DNA of 64,000 nucleotides from Bradyrhizobium jicamae (GCF_018130695.1 NZ_JAFCJX010000021.1:95837-159836), one strand, 5' to 3'; positions 19,059 through 28,667 are shown, numbered from the stretch's first letter. Numbers and translations are program-made. The notes: generated from the sequence alone by a model not told the origin.

Positions 19059-20681
19059 TCAGCGCAGCGAGGCGGTGCGCATCACGAACGACTGGGTGGC
19101 CAGCGTCGCGGTGGCGGAGCCGGAGAAGCGGTCGCAGGTCATGCCCATCATCGGATCATCCGAGAAGGTCATGGCGATCGTCGCCTGCGGCTTGATGAAG
19201 TGGGTGCGCATCAGGCTCATATTGTTGTCGCCGAGCATCGTGGTCAGCATGCCCGTGCTCGCGCTCGGCGCCAGCATCACGACGCGCATCCAGATGTCGT
19301 TGCCCTTGGCGGCGGCGATCCGGGCCGAGGCCGTGACGATGCCCGCGCCCTGGGCGCCCTTTGGAATCACCGTGTTGATCTCAGTCGGGGCGATTGCGGC
19401 GTTGCGGGCCGGGCGGCCGTTGCGCGGCATCGGCAGCGAGGCGGCGACGATGTTGCTGCGATCGGTCGGCGAGGCCGCAGCCGGCGCATAGGCCAGCGCC
19501 TTGTTGACGCTCTCGGAGACGCTGGCGGTCGACTGCGGATCGCTCGCGCTGCCGACGGCTTCGCGGGCCCTGAGCGCGGCGAGCTGCGCCGGCGAGGCCT
19601 GCTTCGGCGTCGCCTGGTCATCGCCCCAGAAGCCGCGGGCATTGATGATGTCGGCCGGCGATTGCGGCTTCGGCTCGCCCTTGTCGGCGGACGCGGTCTC
19701 GGTTGCGGGCTTGGCCTTCGGCGCCGGAACGATCTGCGCGTCAGCCGCGGCGAGCTGGATGGTCGCGGCGATCTGCGGTTTTGCGCGCGGCATCGGAATC
19801 GGATCGGCGGACTTGGTATCGGCGGACTTGTTATCAGCCGACTTGGCGGCCGCGACGACAACCGGTGCTGGCTTGTCGTTGGCAGCGGAGGCGCCTGCCT
19901 CCTCGTCGTCCTCGCTCGACTTGCCGCCCTTGAACAGCCTGGCGAACAGGCTCGGCTTGCTGATGGTGGCGGCATTGTCGCCATTGCCGCGGCGCTCGAT
20001 GTCGGCCCGGGCCAGCTCATAACCCTTCAGCGGCGTGCCGTCGGTCGGCAGATGCACGGTGCGGCCATCCGGGAACACCCGGACCAACTGCTCGCGGGTC
20101 ATGCGCGGCCAGTGGCGGATGCTGCCGGTGTCGAGATGGACGAAGGGCGATCCCGAGGTCGGGTAGAAGCCGACGCCGCCGCGCTGCAGGCGCAGGCCGG
20201 CGGCACGGATCTGCTCCAGCGGCACGCCGGGAATGAAGAAGTCCATCGCATGCCCCAGCATGTGCTGGCTGTGGCGCGCCACGCCCGAGGAGCGGCGGCG
20301 GAGCATGGCGTTGGTGGCGGGGGAGCGGTAGGAGGAGATGATCTGGATCGGCTGCTTGCCGTCGACATCGCGATAGACTTCCCAGAGGATGTCGAACAGG
20401 TGACGGTCCATCACCGTCTCGTCCTGATTGCGCCAGTCGCGGAGGTAGTGATTGAGCTGCTTCAGCGCGGCCTCGTCGTAGCGACCATCGCGCTTGAAGG
20501 TGACGGTGAGGTCTTCGCCGGAATGGGTGTGGTGGAAGGAGAGGGTGCGGGTCTCGTTCAGCGCGGCGGCGTCGTGAACCGAGCCGGCGCCGGCCAGCAG
20601 CAACAGCGAAGCGAGACCGAATTGATATCCGGTCTTCGGCAACGACAGCGATTTGCAGCGGCGTGCGAGAACAGCCAGCAC
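19059..20681 (-). CDS. DUF882 family peptidase (YcbK/M15-like) with long low-complexity tail
   Basis: The 540-residue protein has an N-terminal signal or membrane segment (about 20-40). A DUF882 domain follows (about 45-220) with HTHSGEDL, ISSYRSPATNAML, the zinc-type motif SQHMLGHAMDFF and the late FVHLDTG. These match the peptidase M15-like fold of YcbK, which cuts peptidoglycan cross-links. The remaining 300 residues are Ala/Pro/Lys-rich with short repeats such as KSADNKSADTKSADP. The last 80 residues are ordered again (IWMRVVMLAPSASTGML), similar to a conserved tail in Bradyrhizobium homologues. It sits next to the L,D-transpeptidase gene on the same strand, suggesting a shared role in wall remodelling. 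Confidence 0.85.
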   Translation of the reverse strand: MLAVLARRCKSLSLPKTGYQFGLASLLLLAGAGSVHDAAALNETRTLSFHHTHSGEDLTVTFKRDGRYDEAALKQLNHYLRDWRNQDETVMDRHLFDILWEVYRDVDGKQPIQIISSYRSPATNAMLRRRSSGVARHSQHMLGHAMDFFIPGVPLEQIRAAGLRLQRGGVGFYPTSGSPFVHLDTGSIRHWPRMTREQLVRVFPDGRTVHLPTDGTPLKGYELARADIERRGNGDNAATISKPSLFARLFKGGKSSEDDEEAGASAANDKPAPVVVAAAKSADNKSADTKSADPIPMPRAKPQIAATIQLAAADAQIVPAPKAKPATETASADKGEPKPQSPADIINARGFWGDDQATPKQASPAQLAALRAREAVGSASDPQSTASVSESVNKALAYAPAAASPTDRSNIVAASLPMPRNGRPARNAAIAPTEINTVIPKGAQGAGIVTASARIAAAKGNDIWMRVVMLAPSASTGMLTTMLGDNNMSLMRTHFIKPQATIAMTFSDDPMMGMTCDRFSGSATATLATQSFVMRTASLR

Positions 20682-20874
20682 TCTGAGCCCACCCAGTCGA
20701 CGAGCGTTCAGTTGGCTCCTTCGCAGACCCCCTGCGAAAGACGGTGAACGCTTTCTTAAAGCGGGAGGGTTAACCGAGGTTTACCGACCCGCCCCCAAGT
20801 TAGCCTTAACTAACCGGTCGAGTGTGGCGAAAAAGTGCTCGGTGCCGATATAGAGATGGATAATGGTTAACGTA

Positions 20875-20904
20875 AACGGTCCCGCCTTTGGGGGCGAGAC
20901 CGTT
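20875..20904. terminator. Hairpin between the L,D-transpeptidase and DUF882 genes
   Basis: AACGGTC at 20875-20881 pairs with GACCGTT at 20898-20904, and inner GC pairs extend the stem. It lies 45 bases beyond the L,D-transpeptidase stop, in a 268-base gap before the DUF882 start, so it probably ends or attenuates that transcript. No clear U-tract is present. Confidence 0.45.
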
Positions 20905-20949
20905 GATTTCGCTTCAAAATTGACCGGAATCGGGCTCGGCTCGGCCTGA

Positions 20950-23172
20950 TTAACGGGTGAACACCCGCCGCGGCTGCTGCGGCTGGCCCCGGCGTCCTAC
21001 GGGTGCCGGCGGGGTCAACGACGGGCCGCCGAACAGGCGCTCGAAGAACGACGGGCCGGACGACGAGTAGCCTGAGTTGTCGCTGGCGAAGTTCACGCCG
21101 GCCGGAATGTTGGCGCCCGACGGCCGCGAGTAGCTCGGCTGCGAATGCGCGACCACCATCTCGAGGTCCTTGCCGCGGTTGTTCTTCATCAGCGACAGCA
21201 TGGTGGCGTCGCGGCCGTAGATGTCCTTGCGGAATTGCAGCTTGCCGGCATCGTCCACGAACGCGGTCTGGTAGGTGATGTTGACCGGGATCGGTGTCGG
21301 GAATTTCAGGTCGACCTCACCCGAGCCGTACATGCTGCGAATGCGCTCGGGCGTGTAGCGGCTGCCGTCGGGCATCGTGATGTTGAGCAGCACGGAGGCG
21401 TACTGATCCGGATACTGCACGCGCATGCAGCCGTGGCTGTAGGCGCGCTCTTCCTTGGCGAACAGGTTCTTGTCCGGCGTGTCGTGCTGATAGACCAGAA
21501 ACTTGTTCGGGAAGTTGAAGCGGATGCGGCCCAGCGCATTGGCCTCACCCGGCGGCTGCGAGATGTGCACCGAACCGTCGCGGTTGCGCTCCAGCCGCAG
21601 GCCCATGCGCTGCAGCACCGTCGGGTCCTGCTGCAGGGCCGGCAGATACTCATTGTAGACGATCGAGGGCGGCACGTTCCAGGTCGGGTTGACCGTGATG
21701 TACTTCATCGTCTCGGTCAGCAGCGGGGTTGCGTGCTGGCCCGGCTTGCCGGTCACGACGCGCGTGGTCCAGGCCTGCGCGCCGTTGTGCATCACCTTCA
21801 GCGTGTAGTCCGGGATGTTCAGGATGACATAGGCGTTGCCAAGGTTGGACGCGCCGAGCTGGCGCGGCAGCCAGCGCCAGCGCTCCATGTTGACCAGCAC
21901 GGTATCGATCTGCTTGTCGCGCTTCGGGCTGTTCAGCGCCTTGACCGTCTTGTCGTCGAGGACGCCGGTCGGCTTCAGATCGGCGCTGTTCTGGAATTTC
22001 TCGACCGCCGTGGCGACGGCGGCATCGTACTTGGTGCTCTGCGGATCCTCGGTGATGCCGAGCTTGGCGCGCAGGTCAGGCACGCGCGGGTCGTCCATCT
22101 CGACCGCGGCCTGCTTCTTGCGAGCCGGGACGTATTTCAGCGCCGGACCGTCGGCGATCTGCACCACCGGGCCTTCGCCCTGACCGCGCAGCTCGGCGAG
22201 CTTCTTCTTCAGTTCCTTGTAGAGCTTGTGCGGCGGGTTGTAGCCGTCGAGCGCGGCGGAGGCGTCCTTCGCCGAGGTCACGTTGGCCAGCACTTCCGCC
22301 GGATCGGTCGGATGCTCGGGATAGAGGATGTCGGCGGACACCTGCGACCAGTGCATGCGGCCGCTCTGCGCCTGGCGCGCATAGTCGAGCATGCTGGCGG
22401 TGAGCTTCAGCTCGGCATCGGCCATCGCATCGGGCGAGCTGGCGGCCGCGAAATCCGGCACCGGATAGTCGGACGGATTGAGGCCGTCCGAGCCGGCGTC
22501 CTTCAGCCGCGCGATCACGCCCTTGCCGGTCTCGGTGAGCTTGCCGGCTTGCGTGAACACCGGCGCGTAGTCGCGCGCGGAATAGAACTTCTCGACGGCC
22601 GCGCGCTCGGTCTTGCGATCGAAGGTGCGCAGCGTCTTGCTGGCGAGCAGCTCGCGCAGCTTGTCGGCGACCGGCTGGTCCTCGGCGGGTACGTTGCTCG
22701 CGGCCTTCACCGGCTCCTTGGCGGGTTCGGCGGCGGGAGCCGCAGCCGTTGCGGGGGCAGGTGCTGCGGCGGGGGCCGTTGCGGTGGCCGGAGCGGGAGC
22801 AGCAGCCGGTGCGACGGCGGTGTCGGACTTCGGCGCTTCCGCGGGCTTGCCGTCGGTGGCGGGCGTGGTTGCGACGTCGGCCGGCTTGGGCTCAGCTGCC
22901 TTCGGCTCCGGTGCTTTCGCAGCCGTCGCCGCCTCGGCCGGCTTGCTGTCGGAAACTGTCGCCGTCGTATCGGCCTTGAAATCGCCGGCGGTCGGCGGCG
23001 GCACGTTGGCGGGCTCGGGGCGGGGGATCGCTGCGTCGATTGCAAGTTCCGCGGCGCTGGCGCGAGGCGTGCTCTGCGCGAAGGCTGAGGTCGCGGACAC
23101 CGTGAGGAAGGTCGCCGCGACGGCCATCAGTACGCGGTCAAATCCCCGACGGTTGTTCGAACAGTCACGCAT
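20950..23172 (-). CDS. YcbB/LdtD-type L,D-transpeptidase
   Basis: L,D-transpeptidases make 3-3 cross-links in peptidoglycan. The 740-residue protein has a signal peptide (about 12-35). A long Ala/Pro/Lys-rich spacer follows (about 40-180). Next comes a YcbB-type scaffold domain with a peptidoglycan-binding region (KLGITEDPQSTKYDAAVATA, TGVLDDKTVKALN). The YkuD catalytic domain ends it, with the nucleophile Cys582 in SHGCMRVQ. Order and length fit the LdtD (YcbB) branch. The start at 23172 (MRDCSNNRRGF) is preferred over one 33 bases upstream because a GGGGGTGAG stretch lies just before it. Confidence 0.93.
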   Translation of the reverse strand: MRDCSNNRRGFDRVLMAVAATFLTVSATSAFAQSTPRASAAELAIDAAIPRPEPANVPPPTAGDFKADTTATVSDSKPAEAATAAKAPEPKAAEPKPADVATTPATDGKPAEAPKSDTAVAPAAAPAPATATAPAAAPAPATAAAPAAEPAKEPVKAASNVPAEDQPVADKLRELLASKTLRTFDRKTERAAVEKFYSARDYAPVFTQAGKLTETGKGVIARLKDAGSDGLNPSDYPVPDFAAASSPDAMADAELKLTASMLDYARQAQSGRMHWSQVSADILYPEHPTDPAEVLANVTSAKDASAALDGYNPPHKLYKELKKKLAELRGQGEGPVVQIADGPALKYVPARKKQAAVEMDDPRVPDLRAKLGITEDPQSTKYDAAVATAVEKFQNSADLKPTGVLDDKTVKALNSPKRDKQIDTVLVNMERWRWLPRQLGASNLGNAYVILNIPDYTLKVMHNGAQAWTTRVVTGKPGQHATPLLTETMKYITVNPTWNVPPSIVYNEYLPALQQDPTVLQRMGLRLERNRDGSVHISQPPGEANALGRIRFNFPNKFLVYQHDTPDKNLFAKEERAYSHGCMRVQYPDQYASVLLNITMPDGSRYTPERIRSMYGSGEVDLKFPTPIPVNITYQTAFVDDAGKLQFRKDIYGRDATMLSLMKNNRGKDLEMVVAHSQPSYSRPSGANIPAGVNFASDNSGYSSSGPSFFERLFGGPSLTPPAPVGRRGQPQQPRRVFTR

Positions 23173-23517
23173 TATCTCACCCCCTGGGCGACACTGCCCC
23201 GGCACGGGAACAGTTCAAATCAGTGATTGGTTTCTCAAGCTCGCGCGAAAACGTTGGACTCACCGAGAACGTAGGTCTCACTTTGTCAAATTTCAGAACG
23301 CCTGCACGCAACGAACGCAGACGATACATGGGCCCCTTTCATGCAGCCAGCGCCATGCGGGGCAACTCACGACAAACTGACCTCAAACAGGCCGGATTTA
23401 TTCCGACTTGTGCGGTTTTGCCACGCAGCCCGACATTTGTCTGTCACCGCCAAGCCACGGTTCGAAAGGTTCCGCCGGGCGTGGCCTCGGGGCCACCATG
23501 CCGTTGGCGTCACACGA
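23173..23517. other. 345-base intergenic region
   Basis: No gene is supported here. An imperfect 18-base tandem duplication (23247-23264 and 23265-23282, 14 of 18 bases matching) lies about 75-110 bases upstream of the L,D-transpeptidase start. A TTGACA reading leftward is at 23284-23289, but no good -10 follows at standard spacing. The region should contain the promoter of the L,D-transpeptidase gene. Confidence 0.5.
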
Positions 23518-25005
23518 CTAGTTCGTCTCGCCACCACGTTCATCGGCCGCAGCTTCGTCGAGCTTGCGGTACAGGGTCGAGCGGCCGATCTTCAACCGAC
23601 GCGCGACTTCCGACATCTGTCCGCGGTAGTGCGAGATCGCAAAGCGGATGATCTCGTTCTCGAGCTCCTCCAGCGGCCGTACTTCTCCGGATACGTTCAG
23701 CATTGCGAGGTTGCCTGCGGTGGGCATGGGAGCAAGAGGTATTTCGTTACCGGAGTTCATCGCCGGCGCGGTCGAGGGCGACACCACCAGCGGCTCGCCA
23801 TGCAGGGCCTTGCCTTCGGAGGCCACATGGAAGCTCGCCTGCGGGAAATCGCCGAGCGCGAGCTGGTCGCCTTCGCTCAGCACCACCGCGCGATACACCG
23901 TGTTTTCGAGCTGGCGGATGTTGCCGGGCCAGTCGAGCTGCGCGAGATGCGCCATCGCCTCGCCGCTGATGCCGGTGATGTTGCGATTCTCCTCCGCACA
24001 AAAACGCGCGAGGAAATGCCGCAGCAGATGCGGGATGTCCTCGCGGCGCTGGCGCAGCGGCGGGATCGTCACCGGCAGCACGTGCAGGCGGTAGAACAGA
24101 TCCTCGCGGAATTGGCCGCCCTTCACGAGGTCGAGCAGTTTGCGATTGGTCGCCGAGATGATGCGGACGTCGACCTTCACCGGCTTGCGGCCACCGACGG
24201 CTTCGACGGTGCCTTCCTGCAGTGCGCGCAGCAGCTTCACCTGCGCGGTGAGCGGCAATTCGCCGACCTCGTCGAGGAACAGCGTGCCGCCATGGGCTTC
24301 GAGGAATTTGCCCTGGTGCTTCTCGGTGGCGCCGGTGAAGGCGCCCTTCTCATGGCCGAACAGGATCGATTCCACGAGATTGTCCGGGATCGCGCCGCAG
24401 TTCACCGCGACGAACGGCTTCGATTTGCGCTCGCTGCTGCCGTGGATGGCGCGGGCGAACAGCTCCTTGCCGACGCCGGATTCGCCTTCGATCAGCACCG
24501 GAATGGCGGAGGAGGCCGCCTTCTGCGCGGTGCGCAGCACGCCGGTCATGGTCTCGCTGCGGGTGATGATGTCGGAGAAGGTCAGCCGGCCCTCGCGGCT
24601 GTGGCGGATGCGCTGCAATTCGCCCTTCAGCGCCGAGGCGTTGAGCGCGTTGCGGAGCGAGACCTGCAGCCGCTCGAAGCTGGCCGGCTTGACCACGAAA
24701 TCCTGCGCGCCGGCGCGCATCGCCGACACCACGTTGTCGATGCCGCCATGCGCGGTCTGCACGATGACGGGGACGTTCAAACCAGATTCACGAAGCTTTG
24801 CGAGGACTCCGAGACCGTCGAGGCCGGGCATCACGAGGTCGAGCACGACAGCGTCGATGGTATGGGCTTCGGAGGCAGTCAATGCCGCGATCGCGGCGTC
24901 GCCGCTATCGACGACGAGGGCCTCATAGCCGCACTTCTGCACCATGTTTTCAACCAAACGGCGCTGTACGGCGTCGTCATCGGCGATCAAAATGGTGGCA
25001 GCCAT
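23518..25005 (-). CDS. NtrC-family sigma-54-dependent response regulator
   Basis: The 495-residue protein has a receiver domain (about 1-120) with the acidic pocket DDD at 9-11, phosphoacceptor Asp56 (VVLDLVMPG) and the conserved lysine in VVKPAS. A sigma-54 AAA+ domain follows, with Walker A GESGVGKE, the sigma-54-contacting loop GAFTGA, and Walker B LFLDEVGELP. The C-terminus is a Fis-type helix-turn-helix (MSEVARRLKIGRSTLYRKL). All parts needed for phosphorylation-controlled activation at -24/-12 promoters are present. No sensor kinase is adjacent, so it is an orphan regulator here. It is divergent from the oligopeptidase gene, and its targets cannot be told from this window. Confidence 0.93.
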   Translation of the reverse strand: MAATILIADDDAVQRRLVENMVQKCGYEALVVDSGDAAIAALTASEAHTIDAVVLDLVMPGLDGLGVLAKLRESGLNVPVIVQTAHGGIDNVVSAMRAGAQDFVVKPASFERLQVSLRNALNASALKGELQRIRHSREGRLTFSDIITRSETMTGVLRTAQKAASSAIPVLIEGESGVGKELFARAIHGSSERKSKPFVAVNCGAIPDNLVESILFGHEKGAFTGATEKHQGKFLEAHGGTLFLDEVGELPLTAQVKLLRALQEGTVEAVGGRKPVKVDVRIISATNRKLLDLVKGGQFREDLFYRLHVLPVTIPPLRQRREDIPHLLRHFLARFCAEENRNITGISGEAMAHLAQLDWPGNIRQLENTVYRAVVLSEGDQLALGDFPQASFHVASEGKALHGEPLVVSPSTAPAMNSGNEIPLAPMPTAGNLAMLNVSGEVRPLEELENEIIRFAISHYRGQMSEVARRLKIGRSTLYRKLDEAAADERGGETN

Positions 25006-25177
25006 GGTTTTCCCCGCACGTTACGATTATCTGTCTCGAATCGGGGCAATGTCGCCGATGCCGATTAACGCACTCTTAAACGTTGCCATCCCGCCGTCTT
25101 TCCGCTGCCGCCGTGCTTCCGAACGAAGTCTCTCCGACTGAACCTTCTCTCCGGCTGAACCCAAGGTTACGAACAAG

Positions 25178-27067
25178 ATGACCTCGCGCTCCAAAACCGC
25201 TCTCCGCAAAACGGCCGCCCTTCGCAAGACGACCGCACAACGCAAATCAACGGCGACCCGGCCTACAGCGAAATCGAAAGCCGCGAGCAAGTCCGGCAAA
25301 CTGCCGGAATGGAATCTCGCGGATCTCTATTCCGGGATCGACGCGCCAGAAGTCGCGCGTGATTTGCAGAAGATGGATGCAGATTGCGTCGCGTTTGAGA
25401 CCGACTACAAGGGCAAGCTCGCCGATTACGTGGCTCGCAACGACGGTGGCAAATGGCTCGCCGAAGCGGTGCGGCGCTATGAGGCGATCGACGATCTTGC
25501 AGGCCGCTTAGGCTCTTACGCGGGTCTCGTGCATGCCGGCGACAGCGTCGACCCCGCTATTTCAAAGTTTTATGGCGACGTCTCGGAGCGGCTCACGGCG
25601 GCGTCGGTGCATTTGCTGTTCTTCCAGCTCGAGCTCAATCGCGTTGACGATGATGTGATCGAGCGCGCGATGCAGGCGGCCGAGCTCGGCCACTACCGTC
25701 CCTGGATCGAGGATCTGCGCAAGGACAAGCCGTACCAGCTCGAGGATCGCGTCGAGCAGCTGTTCCACGAAAAGGCGCAGAGCGGCTATGCCGCGTGGAA
25801 TCGCATGTTCGACCAGACCATCTCGGGCCTGCGCTTCAAGGTCGGCGGAAAGGAGCTTGCGATCGAGCCGACGCTCAACCTGTTGCAGGACAAGGCCGGC
25901 GACAAGCGCAAGGCCGCGGCGCAGGCGCTGGCAAAAACCTTCAAGGGCAATGAGCGCACCTTTGCGCTGGTCACCAACACGCTCGCCAAGGACAAGGAGA
26001 TCTCCGACCGCTGGCGCGGTTTCCAGGATGTCGCCGACTCCCGCCATCTCAACAACCGCGTCGAGCGCGAGGTGGTCGATGCGCTGGTTGCTTCGGTGCG
26101 CGCCGCCTATCCGAAACTCTCGCACCGCTATTACGCGCTGAAGGCGGGCTGGTTCAAAAAGAGGAAGCTGGCGCATTGGGACCGCAACGCGCCGCTGCCG
26201 TTCGCGGCCACCGGCACCATCGACTGGCCCGAGGCGCGCAACATGGTGCTGTCGGCCTATCGCGGCTTCTCGCCGCGCATGGCCGAGATCGCCGAGCGCT
26301 TCTTCACCGATCGATGGATCGACGCGCCGGTGCGTCCCGGCAAGGCGCCGGGTGCGTTCTCGCATCCGACCACACCGTCGGCACATCCCTATGTGCTGAT
26401 GAACTACCAGGGCAAGCCGCGCGACGTGATGACGCTCGCGCACGAGCTCGGTCATGGCGTGCACCAGGTGCTGGCGGCGAAGAACGGCGCGCTGATGGCG
26501 CCGACGCCGCTGACGCTGGCCGAGACTGCCAGCGTGTTCGGCGAGATGCTGACCTTCAAACGGCTGCTGTCCCAGACCAAACATGCGAAACAGCGCCAGG
26601 CGCTGCTCGCGGGCAAGGTCGAGGACATGATCAACACCGTGGTGCGGCAGATCGCGTTCTATTCCTTCGAGCGCGCGGTCCATACCGAGCGCCGGAACGG
26701 CGAGCTCACCGCGCAGCGCCTCGGCGAGATCTGGCTCAGCGTGCAGGGCGAGAGCCTTGGGCCGGCGATCGAGATCAAGCCGGGCTACGAGACGTTCTGG
26801 ATGTACATCCCGCACTTCATCCATTCGCCGTTCTACGTCTACGCCTATGCATTCGGCGATTGCCTGGTGAACTCGCTCTATGCGGTCTACGAGCACGCCA
26901 CCGAAGGCTTTGCCGAGCGCTATCTCGACATGCTCGCGGCCGGCGGCACCAAGCATTATTCCGAGCTGCTCCGGCCGTTCGGGCTCGATGCGAAGGATCC
27001 GAAGTTCTGGGACGGTGGTCTGTCCGTCATATCAGGCATGATCGACGAGCTCGAGACGATGGGCTGA
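25178..27067 (+). CDS. pepF: M3 family oligoendopeptidase F
   Basis: This cytoplasmic zinc peptidase degrades short peptides. The 629-residue product contains the M3 signature ALAHELGHGVHQ in the context MTLAHELGHGVHQ, with HELGH at 422-426, and the downstream ASVFGEML glutamate ligand. Length is typical once an unusual N-terminal extension is allowed for. Residues 1-38 are a basic, low-complexity Lys/Arg/Thr/Ala tract (TALRKTAALRKTTAQRKSTA) that resembles histone-H1-like tails and precedes the ordinary start of homology at LPEWNLADLYSG. The ATG at 25178 is the first available and no better internal start with a ribosome-binding site was seen. Confidence 0.93.
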   Translation: MTSRSKTALRKTAALRKTTAQRKSTATRPTAKSKAASKSGKLPEWNLADLYSGIDAPEVARDLQKMDADCVAFETDYKGKLADYVARNDGGKWLAEAVRRYEAIDDLAGRLGSYAGLVHAGDSVDPAISKFYGDVSERLTAASVHLLFFQLELNRVDDDVIERAMQAAELGHYRPWIEDLRKDKPYQLEDRVEQLFHEKAQSGYAAWNRMFDQTISGLRFKVGGKELAIEPTLNLLQDKAGDKRKAAAQALAKTFKGNERTFALVTNTLAKDKEISDRWRGFQDVADSRHLNNRVEREVVDALVASVRAAYPKLSHRYYALKAGWFKKRKLAHWDRNAPLPFAATGTIDWPEARNMVLSAYRGFSPRMAEIAERFFTDRWIDAPVRPGKAPGAFSHPTTPSAHPYVLMNYQGKPRDVMTLAHELGHGVHQVLAAKNGALMAPTPLTLAETASVFGEMLTFKRLLSQTKHAKQRQALLAGKVEDMINTVVRQIAFYSFERAVHTERRNGELTAQRLGEIWLSVQGESLGPAIEIKPGYETFWMYIPHFIHSPFYVYAYAFGDCLVNSLYAVYEHATEGFAERYLDMLAAGGTKHYSELLRPFGLDAKDPKFWDGGLSVISGMIDELETMG

Positions 27068-27088
27068 TCAGCCCATCGCCTCGTTGCA

Positions 27089-27871
27089 TCAGACGCGCTG
27101 GTCCGCGCTGCGGCCGAGGCTGCCGGGCCCGGCTGCCGCTGCGTTGACGTCGACGAAGCCGAGCATCGCGCCGAGCCGGTCGCTGGCCGGCTGGTCGAAG
27201 CCCGCCGCGCCTTCGAAGGTCGCGGGATTGCGGAAGGTGCCGAACAGGATGTCCCAGATCGGGAGGTCGCCGTAATTATAGGCGTGCACGTCGCGCTGGT
27301 GATGGATGCAGTGCGCCTCCGGCCGCTGGATCAGATAGCCGAGCCATTGCGGCGTGCGGATATTCATGTGCTGGAAGTAGCCGTAGAACGCGGCGATGTA
27401 GCCGGTCAGCGCGGCGGCCACCGGATCGAGCCCGAGCACCAGCGTGGTGGTCACAGTCGCGATGGCGAAGAACGCGAACGTCTCCAGCGGATGAAACAGG
27501 GCGGCGCCTGACATGTCGACGCGCTGCGGGCTGTGATGGATCTGGTGGAAGAGGCGCCACATCAGCGGGAAGGTGTGGGCGCTGCGGTGCCAGGCATAAC
27601 TGACCAGCGAGACTACGGCATAGCCGAGCGCGGCGCCGCCGATCACGCCGAGGCTTTCCAGATTCATCAGCCGGTGCTGCGCCAGCCACGGCTCCGGGAT
27701 CAGCAGCGGCGTCAGCGCCGCCATCAGGCCCTGCACGATCAGGAACAGCAGGCCCTTCAGCCGCCAATAGGAAATCACGGGAAACTGCCGCGCCGGAAAC
27801 AGCGTCTCGATGCCGAGCATCACGAGATAGGTGACGGGGACGAGCAGGCCAAACACATCGACTGCAGACAT
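27089..27871 (-). CDS. Sterol desaturase / fatty acid hydroxylase family membrane protein
   Basis: The 260-residue membrane protein carries the three histidine clusters of the di-iron family: WHRSAH, HQIHHSPQ, and near the C-terminus HCIHHQRDVHAYNYGD. Four or so hydrophobic segments surround them. Such enzymes hydroxylate or desaturate lipids or sterols; the substrate here is unknown. The start at 27871 (MSAVDVFGLL) is chosen because GGAGG lies five bases upstream. It is divergent from a tetR gene, and a perfect palindrome lies 14-26 bases upstream of its start, so repression by that TetR is likely. Confidence 0.9.
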   Translation of the reverse strand: MSAVDVFGLLVPVTYLVMLGIETLFPARQFPVISYWRLKGLLFLIVQGLMAALTPLLIPEPWLAQHRLMNLESLGVIGGAALGYAVVSLVSYAWHRSAHTFPLMWRLFHQIHHSPQRVDMSGAALFHPLETFAFFAIATVTTTLVLGLDPVAAALTGYIAAFYGYFQHMNIRTPQWLGYLIQRPEAHCIHHQRDVHAYNYGDLPIWDILFGTFRNPATFEGAAGFDQPASDRLGAMLGFVDVNAAAAGPGSLGRSADQRV

Positions 27872-27884
27872 CAGTGCCTCCAAC

Positions 27885-27897
27885 CTTACAGTGTAAG
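27885..27897. promoter_or_regulatory. TetR operator, perfect palindrome
   Basis: CTTACAGTGTAAG is a perfect inverted repeat about a central G. It overlaps the leader of the desaturase-family gene. A second near-copy lies 32 bases away, on the side of the divergent tetR gene. Palindromes of this size between a tetR gene and its divergent neighbour are the usual TetR-family operators. Confidence 0.75.
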
Positions 27898-27916
27898 TCT
27901 GATTTCACGTTATAGC

Positions 27917-27929
27917 CTTCCAGTGTAAG
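27917..27929. promoter_or_regulatory. Second TetR operator copy, one mismatch
   Basis: CTTCCAGTGTAAG repeats the palindrome at 27885-27897 with one mismatch in the left half. The 32-base centre-to-centre spacing is about three helical turns, placing both sites on the same face of the DNA. It lies 37 bases before the tetR start codon. Confidence 0.65.
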
Positions 27930-27965
27930 GTTGCAAGCGAATCCTTATCGGGCGAGGGTGCTCAA

Positions 27966-28667
27966 TTGGCCAAATCGAAAGCGGCGCCGCGCCGCACGGC
28001 CGGCGGCTCACGAAAAAAGACCCAGACGCGGCCGGCCGCGGGGCTGTCGCGGGAGCGGATCGCAGCGGCCGCGATGGCGCTGGTCGACCGTGAGGGGCTG
28101 GATGCGCTGAGCACGCGCCGGCTCGGCAGCGAGCTCGGCTGCGAGGCGATGAGCATCTACCACCACTTCCCCGGTAAGGCGCATCTGATGGACGCGCTGG
28201 TCGATCTGATGCTGGCGGAAGCCCGGGTGACGATGGCGGACGGATGGGATTGGCTGCAGCGCTTGCGCCACGCCGCCCACGGCTATCGCAACATGGCGCT
28301 GAAGCACCCGAAATTCTTTCCCTATTTCGCGATCCACCGTCTCAACACGCCGTCCGGCGTTGCCTTCATCAACGGCATCATCGGCATCTTGCGCGAGGCA
28401 GGCTTCTCCGACCGCGATGCGGCGACCTATTTTCGCGAGCTCGGCTACTATCTCACCGGCGCGGCGCTGGACGAGACGGCGGGTTACGCCAAGGGGCCGT
28501 CAGCCGCGGAACCCGTGTCCGGCGAAACCATCGCCGCGGATTTCAAGCATCTGGCGGCCGCCGCGCCCTATTTCCAGCCGCAGCATTTCCAGGCGACGTT
28601 CGAGACCGGGCTCGAGATCCTGCTGGAAGGGATTGCCCGCGCGCACCCGACGCGGTGTGGAGCATAA
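27966..28667 (+). CDS. TetR/AcrR family regulator, divergent from the desaturase-family gene
   Basis: The 233-residue protein begins with a basic tail (AKSKAAPRRTAGGSRKK) and a TetR helix-turn-helix (about 28-75: STRRLGSELGCEAMSIYHHF then PGKAHLMDALVD). The C-terminal domain resembles the TetR_C_1 group. The start is a TTG at 27966, preceded by GGCGAGGG about eight bases upstream. No ATG gives a better full-length domain. It probably controls itself and the divergent desaturase-family gene through the two palindromes between them. The ligand is likely a lipid-type effector, by inference from the target only. Confidence 0.88.
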   Translation: MAKSKAAPRRTAGGSRKKTQTRPAAGLSRERIAAAAMALVDREGLDALSTRRLGSELGCEAMSIYHHFPGKAHLMDALVDLMLAEARVTMADGWDWLQRLRHAAHGYRNMALKHPKFFPYFAIHRLNTPSGVAFINGIIGILREAGFSDRDAATYFRELGYYLTGAALDETAGYAKGPSAAEPVSGETIAADFKHLAAAAPYFQPQHFQATFETGLEILLEGIARAHPTRCGA

